From Synanceia verrucosa (Eukaryota > Chordata > Actinopteri > Perciformes > Synanceiidae), in contig CM056567.1 of the NCBI GenBank assembly GCA_029721515.1, positions 1,333,007-1,397,006 of the forward strand: 64,000 nt of DNA, in the 5' to 3' direction. The position numbers and the translations under genes are program-made. The notes under the pieces were generated by a model. The model was not told where the DNA came from. It worked only from the letters and a program-made list of their open reading frames with translations, and did not search any database. Below, one piece after another: positions 38,284-50,864 of this stretch. Position 1 is the stretch's first letter. Each line of letters begins with the position of its first letter.

Positions 38284-39377
38284 CTCTGCAGACTGTTGGG
38301 CGCAGAGTGTTGTAAGGCGGAGCTGGGAATCATACTGTGGAGGTTTGAGCAGCTTTTATGGATGTTTCTATACCTTTTTTTTCTGCAGTGAAAACATGTC
38401 ATCATTTGAATCATTATAGCTGCTGCCAATCGTCACTTTTCAGTGAAAAGCATCAACTTTAAACGGTCACATTTCAAAGCTGCATGCATGGCCTAAGTGG
38501 AGAGTCACTTTAAATACTGGACAGGCCTGTCCCAAGCATTTTAAAATTCTCTCCACTGTTCCTTTCACAAGACAATATATTTGTACTACAAAGTGGCACC
38601 CCATGTTTAATATCATGATAAAGGGTAAAGAGCCACCAAATCCCACAAGCTGCTTCTTCCTCAGGGCGAAAAAGAATTAATGCTAGTTTGTTGGATCAGA
38701 GGCAAACTGATCTCACGAGCTAACTCATCTGCACCGACAAAAGCAAGAGAATAGCACTCCAGATAAAACACAACACAACTTGTGTGCGAGCCCTTCCCTC
38801 CATGCGCCCTCTCTCTGCTTGAATTAATCGGCGGTGGCAGTTCCTCATCAGCCAGTATCTCCTTCAGTTTCCAAACGGTTGCTCAGTGCCAGGCTTGTCA
38901 AGAAATTCAGTCATCACATCCTGACAGCTGCTGCTTTCCTCTCTCTCTCTCACACCGACATGAGGGACATTTATGAATGTGTTACACAAGCATCTATATC
39001 AAACTGAATCAGGGATATTATACATGTGTGCAAGTCTTATATTCTGACAAACAAAAGGCCCTTGGCAACCAATCACTTTATTTATGCGCACATAAATAAA
39101 TGAAAACACACTCATTACACACAACGATCTACTCCAGATATATTAATGACATTATACTCAATCCAACTCTGTGATACTACCACGCAAACTATCTGGTTGT
39201 ACCTTTTTTATTCTACCACAGCTTTAAGAGTTCAGGTCATTTTGACATCCTGACCCTTTTCTAATATTTTACTACATATTCCAACAACACCGACACATCG
39301 TCTGCATATCTGGATGCCCTGTATGGGTGCTCTGACCCAGACAACAACATCATTTTTCAGGGGAAGGCAGCCTTGTC
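38284..39377. other. Upstream flank, no genes
   Basis: Unique sequence without recognisable genes or transposons. Confidence 0.45.
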
Positions 39378-40250
39378 TTGTCGGTCCGATATCAGCAAAA
39401 AACACAGTATTGGATTATATCGGCTATCTCTGATAGCATCAGTCCATTCCAGACTCCAGCCCAGCTCTTCTATCCAGCAGCAGAGCCCAGTGATCACAAC
39501 AACAGCTGAGCTAAGATGCTAACTAAGCAGCAATAAGTGAGGAGCAGTGATGTGGCAGAATTTCTCGTTAAAATCCCAAAAAGACATTGCAGTGTAAAAC
39601 TTGGTGTGAACAAGGAAGTTTAATTTATACCAGCTTCATCAGCATTTGAAGCAGCATCACAGAAAACTGCATGAGCATTTTCAGGGTCTAATAATTTATT
39701 TTTAATTCTATTGAATTGTAGAGTATGCTCATGTTTAAGTTCAACTAGTGGTTATTTTGCACTTTAAAAAAATATATATATTTTTATTTTCATTGGATTT
39801 ATTGAGGCTATTTTTCAGGGTCTTCTAATTTATTTTTGTTTTACTTTTTCTAATAAATTGTAGAATATTCTTATTGACAGGCCAAACCCATTGGTTGAGA
39901 ATACTAATAATGTTTAAGTTAAATTTGTGGTTATTTTGTACTTTTATTTTTTGTTTTTATTGGATTTATTGAGATTATTTTTCAGGGCCTTATAAATTAT
40001 GTTTTTTATTTTACTCAATTGTAGAATATTATTATGTTTAAGGTTAAATTGATGTAACCCACTGGTTAATAATAAATGGGTCAGTTTTTTGCTGACTATT
40101 GTTCTCTGTTTGACTAATATCACTTGATCAAGTCTTTTCTAATTCGCCATACTACAAAACAAATAATAAATCATGTATGATTTGGGCTGATATAGTATCC
40201 AGGATGCAATATCGGTATGGTATTGGAAGTGAAAAAGTATCAGGACACAC
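39378..40250. repeat. Unclassified dispersed-repeat candidate
   Basis: Begins 'gtcggtccgatatcagc' and ends near 'gcaatatcggtatggtattg', giving loosely inverted ATATCGG-rich ends like some non-autonomous DNA transposons. The tandem repeat at 39678-40060 lies inside. Only one copy is in the window, so family and borders are guesses. Confidence 0.35.
39678..40060. repeat. Imperfect tandem repeat, about 2.6 units of 134-166 bp
   Basis: Units start at about 39678, 39812 and 39978 with 'ttttcagggtct' or 'ttttcagggcct'. They continue through 'aattgtagaatat', 'atgtttaagtt', 'gtggttattttg' and 'tggatttattgag'. The second unit has about 30 extra bases ('gacaggccaaacccattgg' and neighbours). Confidence 0.75.
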
Positions 40251-40472
40251 TTGAGTGATATGATTGGCTGGGAAACATTGAACCAGCCACATTTCAGATT
40301 TCACTTCAGTGCCCATTAGAGCACAAACAGCAAAGGTGTTTGTTTAAATCTTCACTGACATCATGCACATTATCCAGCACTTTGCAGTGTGACTGTGCCG
40401 TTAAAACACAGCCATGTTTCTTATTTCTGGTACTCTGTGCAGTCACTGTCATAAGTACAGTCATGTAAACAA

Positions 40473-40517
<45 letters not shown>

Positions 40518-42622
40518 CATGTTACAGTACCTTGTCTTTATCCCTGCTTTATCCCTGTCATCTATGACAGTTAAACGACGTGTCTGTATGGGCCGACCAG
40601 CGAGGTTTGGATATAAATGGTGTCATTCTCAAAACAAAATGGTCTTGAATTGTGAGGGGAGCTCCGGCTTTAAAAGCAAAAAGGCAGCACAAAGAGGTTT
40701 CCAGAGGTTTAAGTATTCAATCACTATTTATGAACAAAACACACTGCTTCAACCTGGCTGACGTTTTGTTAGTAGGATTTGTCAAATCATAGCCAAAATA
40801 AATTAAATGTGGCAGACTGCCTTGGTTTTCCATTCAGTATATCTAAATACTTTCTCATTATATTCAAAAATCAATCAATGAACTGATTTAGAGACTTTCA
40901 CTGGAAAAGAGCTGCTAACATAGTGCTGGGTGTTTCACTTTGGATAACTTTTAAAACCTACCAACCATAGCTTTAATAATTTAACAACAGGAAATGGGCC
41001 TATGCTTGTTTTACAACAAACAAAAACATATAGAAGCACAACTCCCTACTCCCCAAATATAATCTAGTGATAGAGAGGACTCTATTAAAGCTGAAACTCA
41101 CAAAATCAAAAATACTGCAATAATTAAGTGCAGTTGGCTTTACTAAAAAGGAAATGAAGTTTGAGGTCAAGCCAGTTTCATCATCACAGCTCAAAAAATG
41201 AATGTAAAATATAAAATCTATACTGTTATCTTAATCAATTCTAAAAATAATCATCAGATGTAGCTGTGCCTTGTATTTGGTGATGTATCACTGTCCAATA
41301 AGACATTAAAAACTGATCAATAAGATAGGCAGGAAGGTGAGCAGGTTGGAGGAAGAATGAATGGGACCACCTGATGTGATATCAAAGAGTGAACGTTTGC
41401 ACTGTTGAGAGGATAGAGAGTGAAGAGAGGGAGAAATAAAAGGCAATACAAAGTGCCAGGGAAAGAAAAAGGCTCTTACGGGCTAAATGACGCCTGATTC
41501 CCTGGATATTTGGGCTCCCTCTGGGGAACATATAGTAGTTGCCTGCCTGGCACTGACAATTTGAGAGGCTCCAGGGGAAAACAAAAAAGAAAGTGAATAA
41601 GGCAGACGAACACGAGCTGCAAACTGACAGGCATCCTAGAAACCATCATGCCAGCACATCTCTATTTGGCATTAGGAGGTCGCTGGTGCAGAAGTAAAAT
41701 GGTTGCAAATCCAAGATGGCAATCTGAAACTAAATACAATACATATGAAACTGAAAGTTCCCCAGATTATGGAAAAATGATCAAAATTGACTGCAGAGTC
41801 TCCATGATATCAGCAGAGTAGGCTGAATGGTTGGAAAGAACAAATATGAACACATGCAAGCTTTTCACAAATGACAATGCCAAATGAGAAAAAACAGGAA
41901 TTCAAACGTCCATCTATACGCTTCAGTTTGCCAAAAAGCATGGTTGGAAATCTGCCTGTCACAATCCTACTGGAACTGTCAATAAAAGTAAAAAAACAAA
42001 CAAACAAACCCAATATGTGCTGTTTGCTATGCAGATTACTTCACAGTCCTAAATTCAAAGACACACTATCAGACTAAAGAGCCGTCCTGTCGTTCCTTTA
42101 GGGGCGCAGAGTGAAGCATTTCCAAGCCATACGGGTGAAGACGAGCATCAGAAGAAAGCCAAACCCAGTGACATACACGTGGAGCATAATAAAAATTCAT
42201 CGAATCTCCTCCAGAGGCCAGAATGGATGGTGGCAGCTAGGTCATATTGCATCTGTGCAGATGGGGTCAGGGGTCATGTGAAGTTGTATGAGAAGACAGT
42301 GTGCTTTCATGCATCATGTAGCAGATAAAGATTTTTGGGGCTCAGAGAGAGTGGAGGCTGGGGGCCATGTGCACATCTTATTCTCACATTTTCAAACAGT
42401 GAATACAGGTGGAGTGTGATTTCCCACAACCACATCTGGCTTTCAGTTATTTGTGTATCTTGAACTGGCCCAGCTGTGATTTTAAGATGACCAAATGGTG
42501 CGTGGTGTGCTTATATTTATGTTTTACTGATTGTCCCAAGAAAAGACAGAATCAATAACGACACATCACCCTGTGTCTGTACCAATCAAGCCCATTTGTT
42601 CCTAATGAACATGTAAATATTG
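40251..42622. other. Upstream flank, no genes
   Basis: Holds a long CA run (40474-40516) and otherwise unique sequence in which I see no gene or transposon. Confidence 0.5.
40474..40516. repeat. CA microsatellite
   Basis: About 21 uninterrupted AC units. Confidence 0.95.
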
Positions 42623-42630
42623 TTAAATAT

Positions 42631-42818
42631 TAGGGATGTGGAAAAACTATTGATATGGCAACACTTTGTGACATTTTTTCTTCTGATATAATATTGATTT
42701 TTAATTTCTTAATATCAATTCCCCCCCAAAAAAGTCATGATTTGGACCGACTGATCCAGAATGACTTCTGCATGTTAAATAAAAAACAATCTGCATTAAA
42801 GCAGTAACTTCGATAACC

Positions 42819-42874
<56 letters not shown>

Positions 42875-42934
42875 TGTGTATATATGAATATGTGTACATA
42901 TATAAATGTGTTTTATATATATATATATATGTAC

Positions 42935-42995
<61 letters not shown>

Positions 42996-43167
42996 TATAT
43001 ATATATATATATACACACAGTATTTTAGCAGTTTTAAATTTCTCAGTGATCTATGTAGAATACGGCAATATATCACAATATTTCAATGTCGCAATACTGT
43101 ATTGTATCGTGACCCAAGTATCACGATACTTATTGTATTGTGAAGTCATTGCCAATACCCATCCCTA
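42631..43167 (-). mobile_element. hAT-like MITE, full length, expanded TA tract
   Basis: Starts TAGGGATGTGG and ends GCCAATACCCATCCCTA, with TTAAATAT (42623-42630) and TTAACTAT (43168-43175) as a 7-of-8 target duplication. It is reversed relative to most copies. Long TA runs at 42822-42871 and about 42914-43012 fill the internal microsatellite position, making this the longest copy. No transposase. Confidence 0.8.
42822..43012. repeat. Compound TA microsatellite inside the MITE
   Basis: Two long TA runs separated by 'tgcatgtgtatatatgaata' and similar, broken by GTAC and ATG steps. Open frames here encode only Tyr-Ile repeats and are not genes. Confidence 0.95.
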
Positions 43168-43175
43168 TTAACTAT

Positions 43176-44269
43176 GTCACAAATATACAGATTCATTTAA
43201 AAAAGGACTACATGGTGCAGGCTGTTTGGGACTTTTTCATCTGTGGATCAATACAAATTTGTTGCGCTAGTTTTTACAGCTTCAGTAAACAGTATATGTG
43301 GGATTAAGTCAAATAGCTTAACATCACTTGCTGTGGCTGCAGTACTGGAAACAAATCTCAGTTTTTCTCATCGTAAGTGTATTAGTTTTGCTTTTACTAT
43401 TTAATAACTAAACATGTGTGAGCCAGTGGTCACAGGTATGTTTGAATGTGACGGGATGGAGTGAGAAAAGAGAGAGAGGTGCAGCTGTAAAGCCGTTCAT
43501 TTGACTTCTTCACTTTTTATTCAAATAGCCCTGACCTATTTGTTCCATGCCAGCCCTTATTTCATATGATCCACCAACAAGCCCAGAGCGATTATTCCAG
43601 CGCAAATGGCATGGACTTGACATGGGCCCAAAAGCGTTCATATACCTCTCTGGCCCGAGGCCACAGTTTGTCATAACACAGGGAATTATGTATTATGCCT
43701 GTGCCCGGTGATGACATCACAATAGCAGGATGAAATATAAGCTGTGATATGGCTAGCTGATTGTGGAGAGCTGCGAGGGCTTTCATTAAAAACAGCATAT
43801 CGCTCATAAAAAGATTAGAGCTGGACAGCTGTTTCCTGATAGTATGAGGCTTCATCATAAACAGGCACACCTGAAAAATGTAAAAATGCTCCACTACTTG
43901 TGTGCACTGTGTTGTACTGTTGTGCAGCTTTATGGCAGTAAACAACAACAGAGGCCGAGGTAGCACTGAAAAACTGCTTTATGAATACATATTAGCGCAT
44001 TCATAATTAGACATAAAGAGTGAGGATACAAACAGTCCTGTCAGACTGTTCTCACAATGATCATAACAGGCAGTGGTGACAAGTAATTAAGGAAATTTAC
44101 ACTCAAAGTGTGTTGTGTACTTAAGCCCATTTCAGGTGAAAATTCTATCTACACGTATGAATTTGACATTTTGATCCCAAACACTGTCACCTATTATTAT
44201 AATGTTCAGTTTCAAGTGCTAGGCTTTTCCTTCTAATAGATTATTACAGATAAATAAAAACAAAATCAA
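43176..44269. other. Upstream flank, no genes
   Basis: Unique sequence with a possible conserved block at about 43550-43970. A 124-codon minus-strand open frame crosses that block but matches nothing I know. Confidence 0.5.
43550..43970. promoter_or_regulatory. Possible conserved non-coding element
   Basis: A long, balanced, repeat-free block ('gggaattatgtattatgcct', 'tgatgacatcac' CRE-like core, 'catcataaacagg'). Unusually complex sequence for this AT-rich flank. No alignment was run. Confidence 0.3.
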
Positions 44270-44349
44270 AAGCATCACAATGTGTTGTGGTGACTCAAGC
44301 ATCGCAATACATATCTTATCGCGAAGTCCTTGCCAATAGCCACCCCTTA
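44270..44349 (-). mobile_element. hAT-like MITE, terminal fragment
   Basis: 'gactcaagcatcgcaatac' followed by 'gcgaagtccttgccaatagc' and CACCCCTTA is the reversed family 5' end. The rest is missing. Confidence 0.6.
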
Positions 44350-45198
44350 TAGAGTACAATGGATTTTTCTTCTTCTTCAACTTAATACCTATCCCACATC
44401 TGCAAATACTAGATCATGGCAAAACAAGACGCTTCTGCTGTGTAACACAAAGGATGAAGCATCGGTAGCGTTGTCGTGGGACGTTTTTCGCACAGACGTG
44501 CTTCTCCACAACGCCCTCAGTGAGCTGTGCAGAATGGAACTAATGTGTTGTGTGGTAGACAAACAAGAGGAAAACAGTACATGCTGAGTGTTCAAGAAAA
44601 AGGAAACTGTACAGGTGCCACTTTTAATTTGGAGGGAGAGGCCGTAGGAGGACGGCCTTGAAGGGCACAAAGCAGCTGGAATCAGCCTCATAAACTCACA
44701 ACATCAAAGGCTCTTTAGCTCGCTTCATCAAAGGTGTGTTCGTCTGCGAGCGCCAAGCATGCCTCACTCTCGCTATGAGCTTCAGGAAATCTTGGCATGA
44801 AAGCAAAATTTACCCACGAATCCAAGAAAAGTGATATTCCTCTAACACAACACTGTTTACATAAGGAAGTGAAGAATGAAAAGAAGGCAGTCACATCCTC
44901 AGTAAAGAAAAAAAAATCTGTGCCTTCATCAGGGGGAATGTAGTGGAATATGACATTTAAACGCCGGTGTGGGCAATCTGTGACAGGTGTGTTAGACATG
45001 AATGTAAATCTGTTTCACTAAAGGGGTTCAGAGCACATGAGCTAAGCTAACAAAACAGACATACACAACAACAGCATGACACACGCTGGCTTAGATTAGC
45101 ACTGGTGCTGGATGTTTGGTTGATTTACTTATATTTAAAACAACAAAATCCAAATAAAATGTCCTATCTCAGCACATTAGGATCACTGCATTTCAACT
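44350..45198. other. Upstream flank between two MITE copies
   Basis: Unique sequence; nothing recognised. Confidence 0.45.
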
Positions 45199-45206
45199 GT
45201 CAACAA

Positions 45207-45578
45207 CGGGTGGGAAAAAATACTGGCATGGCAATATATGTCAATACTACTTCTTTTATTGATTTTTAACTTCTTAATATTTTAAAAAAGTCATGTTTTG
45301 TTTTGGGCCGACTGATTCCATTGACGCAGTACCTTCAACAGCCCTAGAATACATGTATGTACATATCTATGTGTTTCTAAATATATCTGAATGTATATGT
45401 ACACATATTTGTGTAAATACAGACATGTGTGTGTGTATATATAAACAACTTGTATTCTAAGCTGCATTTTGATTTCTCAGTGAACCATGTAGAATGTCAC
45501 AATATCACAATGTTTCGTATTGTGACTCAAGTATCGCGATACGTATCTTTTTGTGAAGTCTTTGCCAATACCACCCCA
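45207..45578 (-). mobile_element. hAT-like MITE with perfect 8-bp target duplication
   Basis: GTCAACAA occurs immediately before (45199-45206) and after (45579-45586) the element, which runs from CGGGTGGGAAAAAA to GCCAATACCACCCCA. A perfect 8-bp duplication with GGGTGGG-type ends supports the hAT superfamily. A 'gtatgtacatatc...gtgtgtgtatatat' tract marks the internal simple-repeat site. No transposase. Confidence 0.85.
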
Positions 45579-45586
45579 GTCAACAA

Positions 45587-47935
45587 TATAATCCCACACT
45601 TATTTAATACCTCTAAAATAACTTCACAAATATTTTGATTTCAATCACCTTTTTGTTCAGTTCTGAAATAGATTTCTTGGACTCATTTTATTCCATCAAA
45701 GAAACGCATTATTAGATTGTACACGTTATTACAAGAGGTAAACAGAGAGAGGAGAGGAAGACAAACATAAAATGTTAGAATAGCAAACCAAAATTGAGAA
45801 CAGTGATGAGGCAGAGGAAGAAGACAGAGGGAGACGGAGAGATGAGGCCATTACAGGAGCGCTCATCACCGAGCGTAGCGGAGAGAAGAGAAAGTTCCCT
45901 CTGGAAGACAATGGCTTCAGACAGCCTCACAATAGCTTCATTAGAGGGTTCACATTATCAGGTCGAGGGAGATAGAGGGGAAATATCAGACCGGACACAT
46001 TCGAACGACGCCCGTCGCAGAAGCCTGCCAACCCGGTGATATCGAGCCTCAGCTGTGACGAACCCTGTTTTTTTTTTTGTTTGTTGTTTGTAATGTGATG
46101 CTCCTAAACTTGGCACTGATGGGAAATGGTCAAATAGGTAAACTGTGTGAAGGGAATAGATTAATGGTTCCTGTATGGCCATGTTGCATTCCAGGGTAAT
46201 ACCCTGTGCCCTTATCAACTGCCTTCCTCAGCCCTGATAGAAGCTTACAGGTTGTTAACAACATGGCAGAAAGTGGGCTGCTTTGTGAGGGGAGCTAAGT
46301 CACATTAATAAAACCAATTTCCAAACTCAACAGCCCGTTCCTTGTTTTGTCCCTTCTGTGAATGAAACCTCAATAAAAAAAGAGTCCAAATGTCATTTCC
46401 TGGCTGTGCGACATATAAAGGATAAAAAGTCAAGCAGAGCTTTACTGGCTGCTGCAACATGAAGCCTGGAGGATAATAACAGCACACAGGGTGCTCACCG
46501 TTAGCGCTGGACGTGAACCCCCTCTGAGACGCCGTCTACTCGATAAGATGGATCAATCTGCAGCTTGAAGTGGCCACGTCACACTTGTTCTCCAGCATCA
46601 GGGGAGCTGTCATACAACACTTACAATCAATTACCAAAATTAGCCCCTTAACCCCCATGTGGCGCTCCAGACTGTGCTCAAACCCAGAAATGATGGACAT
46701 CATGAGATGACCACACAAAGAAATGGACAGGTAGACTACAAACAGAACAAAAAGTTTAAAGGATATCAACCTTTTCCACTGATAGTGACTTTATAATGAC
46801 ACTGAGTTTACAGTGGATACCTTAAACAGTCCATAACGGAGTCAATATGAAAATAAATATAAATAAGACAGGCAGATAATGTAGTGGTGACAGTAGGAAT
46901 GTTATATTGATAGTATTGATTATTTGATCCTCTAACAAGCTAGATTTCTATGATTAAAGCGAGGTGAGGTTAGCACATCGTGTTGCTGCTACACTGCATT
47001 TTTCCCTCACCAGGCGCTGAAGGTGACACACCTGAGCAGATAAAACACTGAATTGAGGCCAGTGGAGACGAATCAGTGAAGTGTCCCCAGAAAATCCCTC
47101 ACCCCCCTGCTCATGAATATTCCCACTCTGATTTCCTCTCACTTTTTCCCACAGTCTTTGTCTTTATACATACATATAGCGTACATCCAACACACACAAA
47201 CAGCTTCCCCTTCAGCAGGGAATAACCCACAAGGTTGCAGCCTCTCCGTGGATGTGCCCATGTCATGGACAAAAAGTATTCTAATTTCAGCCAAGTTCAC
47301 TCTCACCTGCATGCTGGTAATAAATCTTGTTTGGTGACAAAAATAGATGTCCAATTAAAGTAGAAATTGATGCAAAAAGAAGTGAATGAAGAAAGAATGC
47401 CACCTCAAGGACAGCATAGCCCGTAATGACTGTGATAAATAAGCGTGAGGCGTTACAATCTAAAGTAATCTAAATCAGCTTTTCCACCGTGTGTTCAGGC
47501 TTGTTTCATTTTCAGACGACATTCCTGAGATTGCTGGCAAACCAAGCACAGTTCCTCCCAAACCTCTGACTTGTGATGCGTCGAGTCGAGCTGCACTCGA
47601 AAGCAAAAATCAAACCCACAGTCGGCTGCAGCTCAGTCCCTGTCAGTGGTTATGTGTATCGGATGGCAGACTTTATTGTGATGACAAAGCATAAATGGAG
47701 CATGACATGATACCATCTCAGCAGTTTGGGAGACACCTGGCAGTGTGAATTAGCCATCAACAGAAGTCATGTGTTAACAGGTAGAATAGAATAGCATAGA
47801 ATAGAACGAAATAGCATAGAATAGAACAGGACAGAATAACTCAACCTGGGAAATTATGTTGCAGCAACAGAAAGAAATGGCATCACAATATTAAAAAGCA
47901 ATACAAAAAAACAAAAAATATATTACTATATACTA
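45587..47935. other. Upstream flank, no genes
   Basis: Unique sequence plus a small minisatellite at 47783-47830. The block at about 45850-46010 is purine-rich and not recognisably coding. Confidence 0.5.
47783..47830. repeat. AATAG-type minisatellite
   Basis: Repeated tagaa/tagca units ('gaatagaatagcatagaata' and variants) over about 48 bases. Confidence 0.85.
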
Positions 47936-48165
47936 GCAGAAGGAAAAAATATTATTATGGCAGTATATCACAATACTTTTTTTCTGATATAATCGATTTT
48001 TTTCCCCTCTAAAAATAGTAATGGTTTCACCCATATGTGAATCCAGAGCAACTTCTGCACATTAAAATGAAAATTTAAATTAAAAATAAAATTTTAAAAA
48101 TAATCCAAGTTAACACAGTAACTTTGGCAACTTGTATTTTAAATTTCTCAGTGATCGACTGACCA
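47936..48165 (-). mobile_element. hAT-like MITE, partial and diverged
   Basis: 'ggcagtatatcacaatac', 'tctgatataatcgattttt' and 'gcaacttctgcacattaaaa' match the reversed family, and it runs out after 'aaatttctcagtgatcga'. The outer 5' end is missing. Confidence 0.6.
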
Positions 48166-48319
48166 GTCTTATGACGGTAATCTGACCAATCAGTAGGCGG
48201 TACACACTTAACACACACACACACCCCCCTAACATTTACATCACCACACTGACTGCACGCTGCCTGAGAGACTGGAATAAAACAAGTGCAACTCCTTGAA
48301 TGATTCAATCAGTGGAGTT

Positions 48320-48680
48320 TATCATTCAGACAGCCTAATGCAGCAGAGCTTTTGCCATTTACTGTTCATGTCATCAGTGATATTCATCCGCTTATAAATG
48401 GAGCTGTCAAGATAATGCTACGAAGGATCACGCTAACCCCCATTTACCAATCTCTTCGTCAAATCCCAAAGGGTGGAGCTTTGATTACTCCCGCAATTAG
48501 CGATGTCAACCTCCTCCATGAATTAAGTATTCAGGTTTGTGTTTTCAAACCAATTAGCCTACTCTCTTGCTATGACTTGTTGATTAATTATAGATATTTA
48601 GTTGGGAAAGGAGACATTAATTATTAATCAAAATTGAATTATGTGGCATAATTAACCACAAAACTTTTCTGTTTTTTCCC
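48320..48680. promoter_or_regulatory. Possible conserved non-coding element
   Basis: The densest homeobox-like block of the window: tcgcaattagcgat, catgaattaagt, accaattagc, ttgattaattatag, cattaattattaatc and gcataattaacc within about 330 bases of otherwise complex sequence. A 91-codon open frame across it is unrecognised. Strong visual candidate for a developmental enhancer; no alignment was run. Confidence 0.4.
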
Positions 48681-50838
48681 CCACCATCACAGCATGTTTT
48701 CATTTATATAATCTCAGACCGGTAGTGACACGTGACAGAGAGGAGGAGGATACGTGACCTTGGCTTACGTGTAAAGGCGTTGAAGGCATTAACAAGGCGC
48801 TAATAGCTTTTGTGGGAGTGTTTGCTGTACTGTCAGCAAGTTGCTGTAAGTGCTCAATGCTAACAAACACTCTCAAATCCAAAATCAATGGGCTCTTAGA
48901 AACCTGTTGTGCTGATGCACTGGAGGACTCTATTCATCACTTGTTTATGGCTACATGCTATGAAGTGAGGTAATGGCATTTATGGGTATTTACACATGAC
49001 ATGTTGAGTCCTTAAATAATATTTATTGCGTCTGCCACTCCACTGCTATTGTTGCCGGTGTCCTTGCACAGATGATATAACAGATATCTGGTCACATATT
49101 GAAGGAAAGGTGTGATTTATTGCAAGGTCACTGAGTGCCTTACCAGCAAACAACAGAATGTATCATCAGCTTTTGTTGCAACAGCAGGTCTGAGTTACTT
49201 CACTGTGTAATTAGTATTGACTGACAGGCTATTAGTTATGAAGTTTGTGACTGAAACGCGATGAAATATTGATGTTGACCGTTGTCTCCTTTGTTGCCGG
49301 GCAGATTTGCTCTGGCAAATCAACTCTTGACGAAGGTATTCCTGCATGCAAGTATCTATCATCGCTGAGACTCGATGGAAATATATACGACAGCCAGCTG
49401 GTAAAACAAGTGTGAAACAAGGCGTACACATTTCGTCTGCATCTGCGATAAAATAACTGCACCGGTAACTGCACTTTTAGCAGATTCGAACTTTGTGATT
49501 GATGTAGTTGGTGTAGTTCCACACCATCAGCACAATGTTGTCGGGGAAACATAAGGGGGGAAAGACTGTGGCATTAGTTGCAGTTTTGCTCAATTTCTGC
49601 ATGTACTGCTGCATTTCATAGTACATTTCAGGAACCAAAGAGACTGTGATGAGATAAGGAGATTACCGCACTTATCATAATCACCACTGAACAGCTCCAA
49701 ACTTGCATGAAAATAAAATTTATTGCTCTGGGATGAGGCTTACAACAGCAGTGTGGCGTATTTCTGCTCATAACCACAGGTAAATCTGAATGACAGCTGT
49801 AAAATGTAGCAGCTAATGCTAAATTCACTCAGGATGCCTGCAGAAATACAGAGTCACCAAATAAATTAAAGGAATATCTGATAAAGCTTAGAGCATTATG
49901 CACAAAGACAGAACGCCACATTAAGGCAGCCACACCTACCGTCACATCCAGCCTGCCTATAATGTGATGAAGTAATGGTGACTGACACTGGTGAATTATG
50001 TTGAAGCTGCACATAGATATATAAAACAGCAGTTAGCTTACATTAGTGTGTCTTATGGAGTATAAATCAAACAGCATCCGTTGAACATTACTGTTTTTAC
50101 AGTACTGTACTTTAAAGCACAGACACATGGGACATGACAATGTGAACTTTAGAATTCAGTTTGCTGGAAAACATCACTCTTATTAACGTTTAAATGGACA
50201 GTATGAAACAGCAACATGGATAGTCTTCAGTTACCTCACACTGTAGCAAACCTTGCTCTTTTCCCGTTTATTCCATGCATAAAATGGGTACAAATCACCC
50301 ACACTCCCATAAAGCTCAATAATTCCTGAAAAGACCAAGTTTGGTCTTTGAAACTGTCGGGGAGAGAGATGTACCCTCTCTGTAATGAAAATGTTCGGTC
50401 AAGCCAATTAAAGTGGAGCCATTTCATCTTTGTGTCTTCCCTTCCTTTGCAATTAATTAAATGTGGTTATAAAAGGGATATTCTTGTGGTCTGAATGCCT
50501 GAAACAGACCTCCACTGGTCATGTTCTAAGGTTGAATTACAATGTTGTCAATGGTGCTATTATGTGAGAATCAGGTCCGAGCTCGTCCCCTTTACAAAGT
50601 GCTATTGTGTGATACGATTATGAGCGTTGCACGAAAACGACTGACTCCAGTAAATGTTTCCAGTTTTACCACGAGATTAATTCCACTGAGCTGCACTGGT
50701 GCTGACAGACATTCACCTCTTTCTTTAATCAACGTGTGCAGCTTGTTCAACCTTTCGCTGCGCTCTCGTCAACGGCGATTAGGAATTAAAAATCTACTAA
50801 CTGACCTCCACTGAGAGTTGATATATAATTATATATAT

Positions 50839-50864
50839 GAAACGGCTGGCACTCAATGAGTTAA
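50839..50864 (+). mobile_element. Possible piggyBac-like MITE end
   Basis: 'aacggctggcactcaatgag' followed by TTAA resembles the family's right end, but only about 22 bases match. Confidence 0.35.

Noticed and set aside
42701..43171. Open frames of repeated Tyr-Ile on both strands
   Set aside because: Direct translation of a TA microsatellite inside a MITE, not protein genes.
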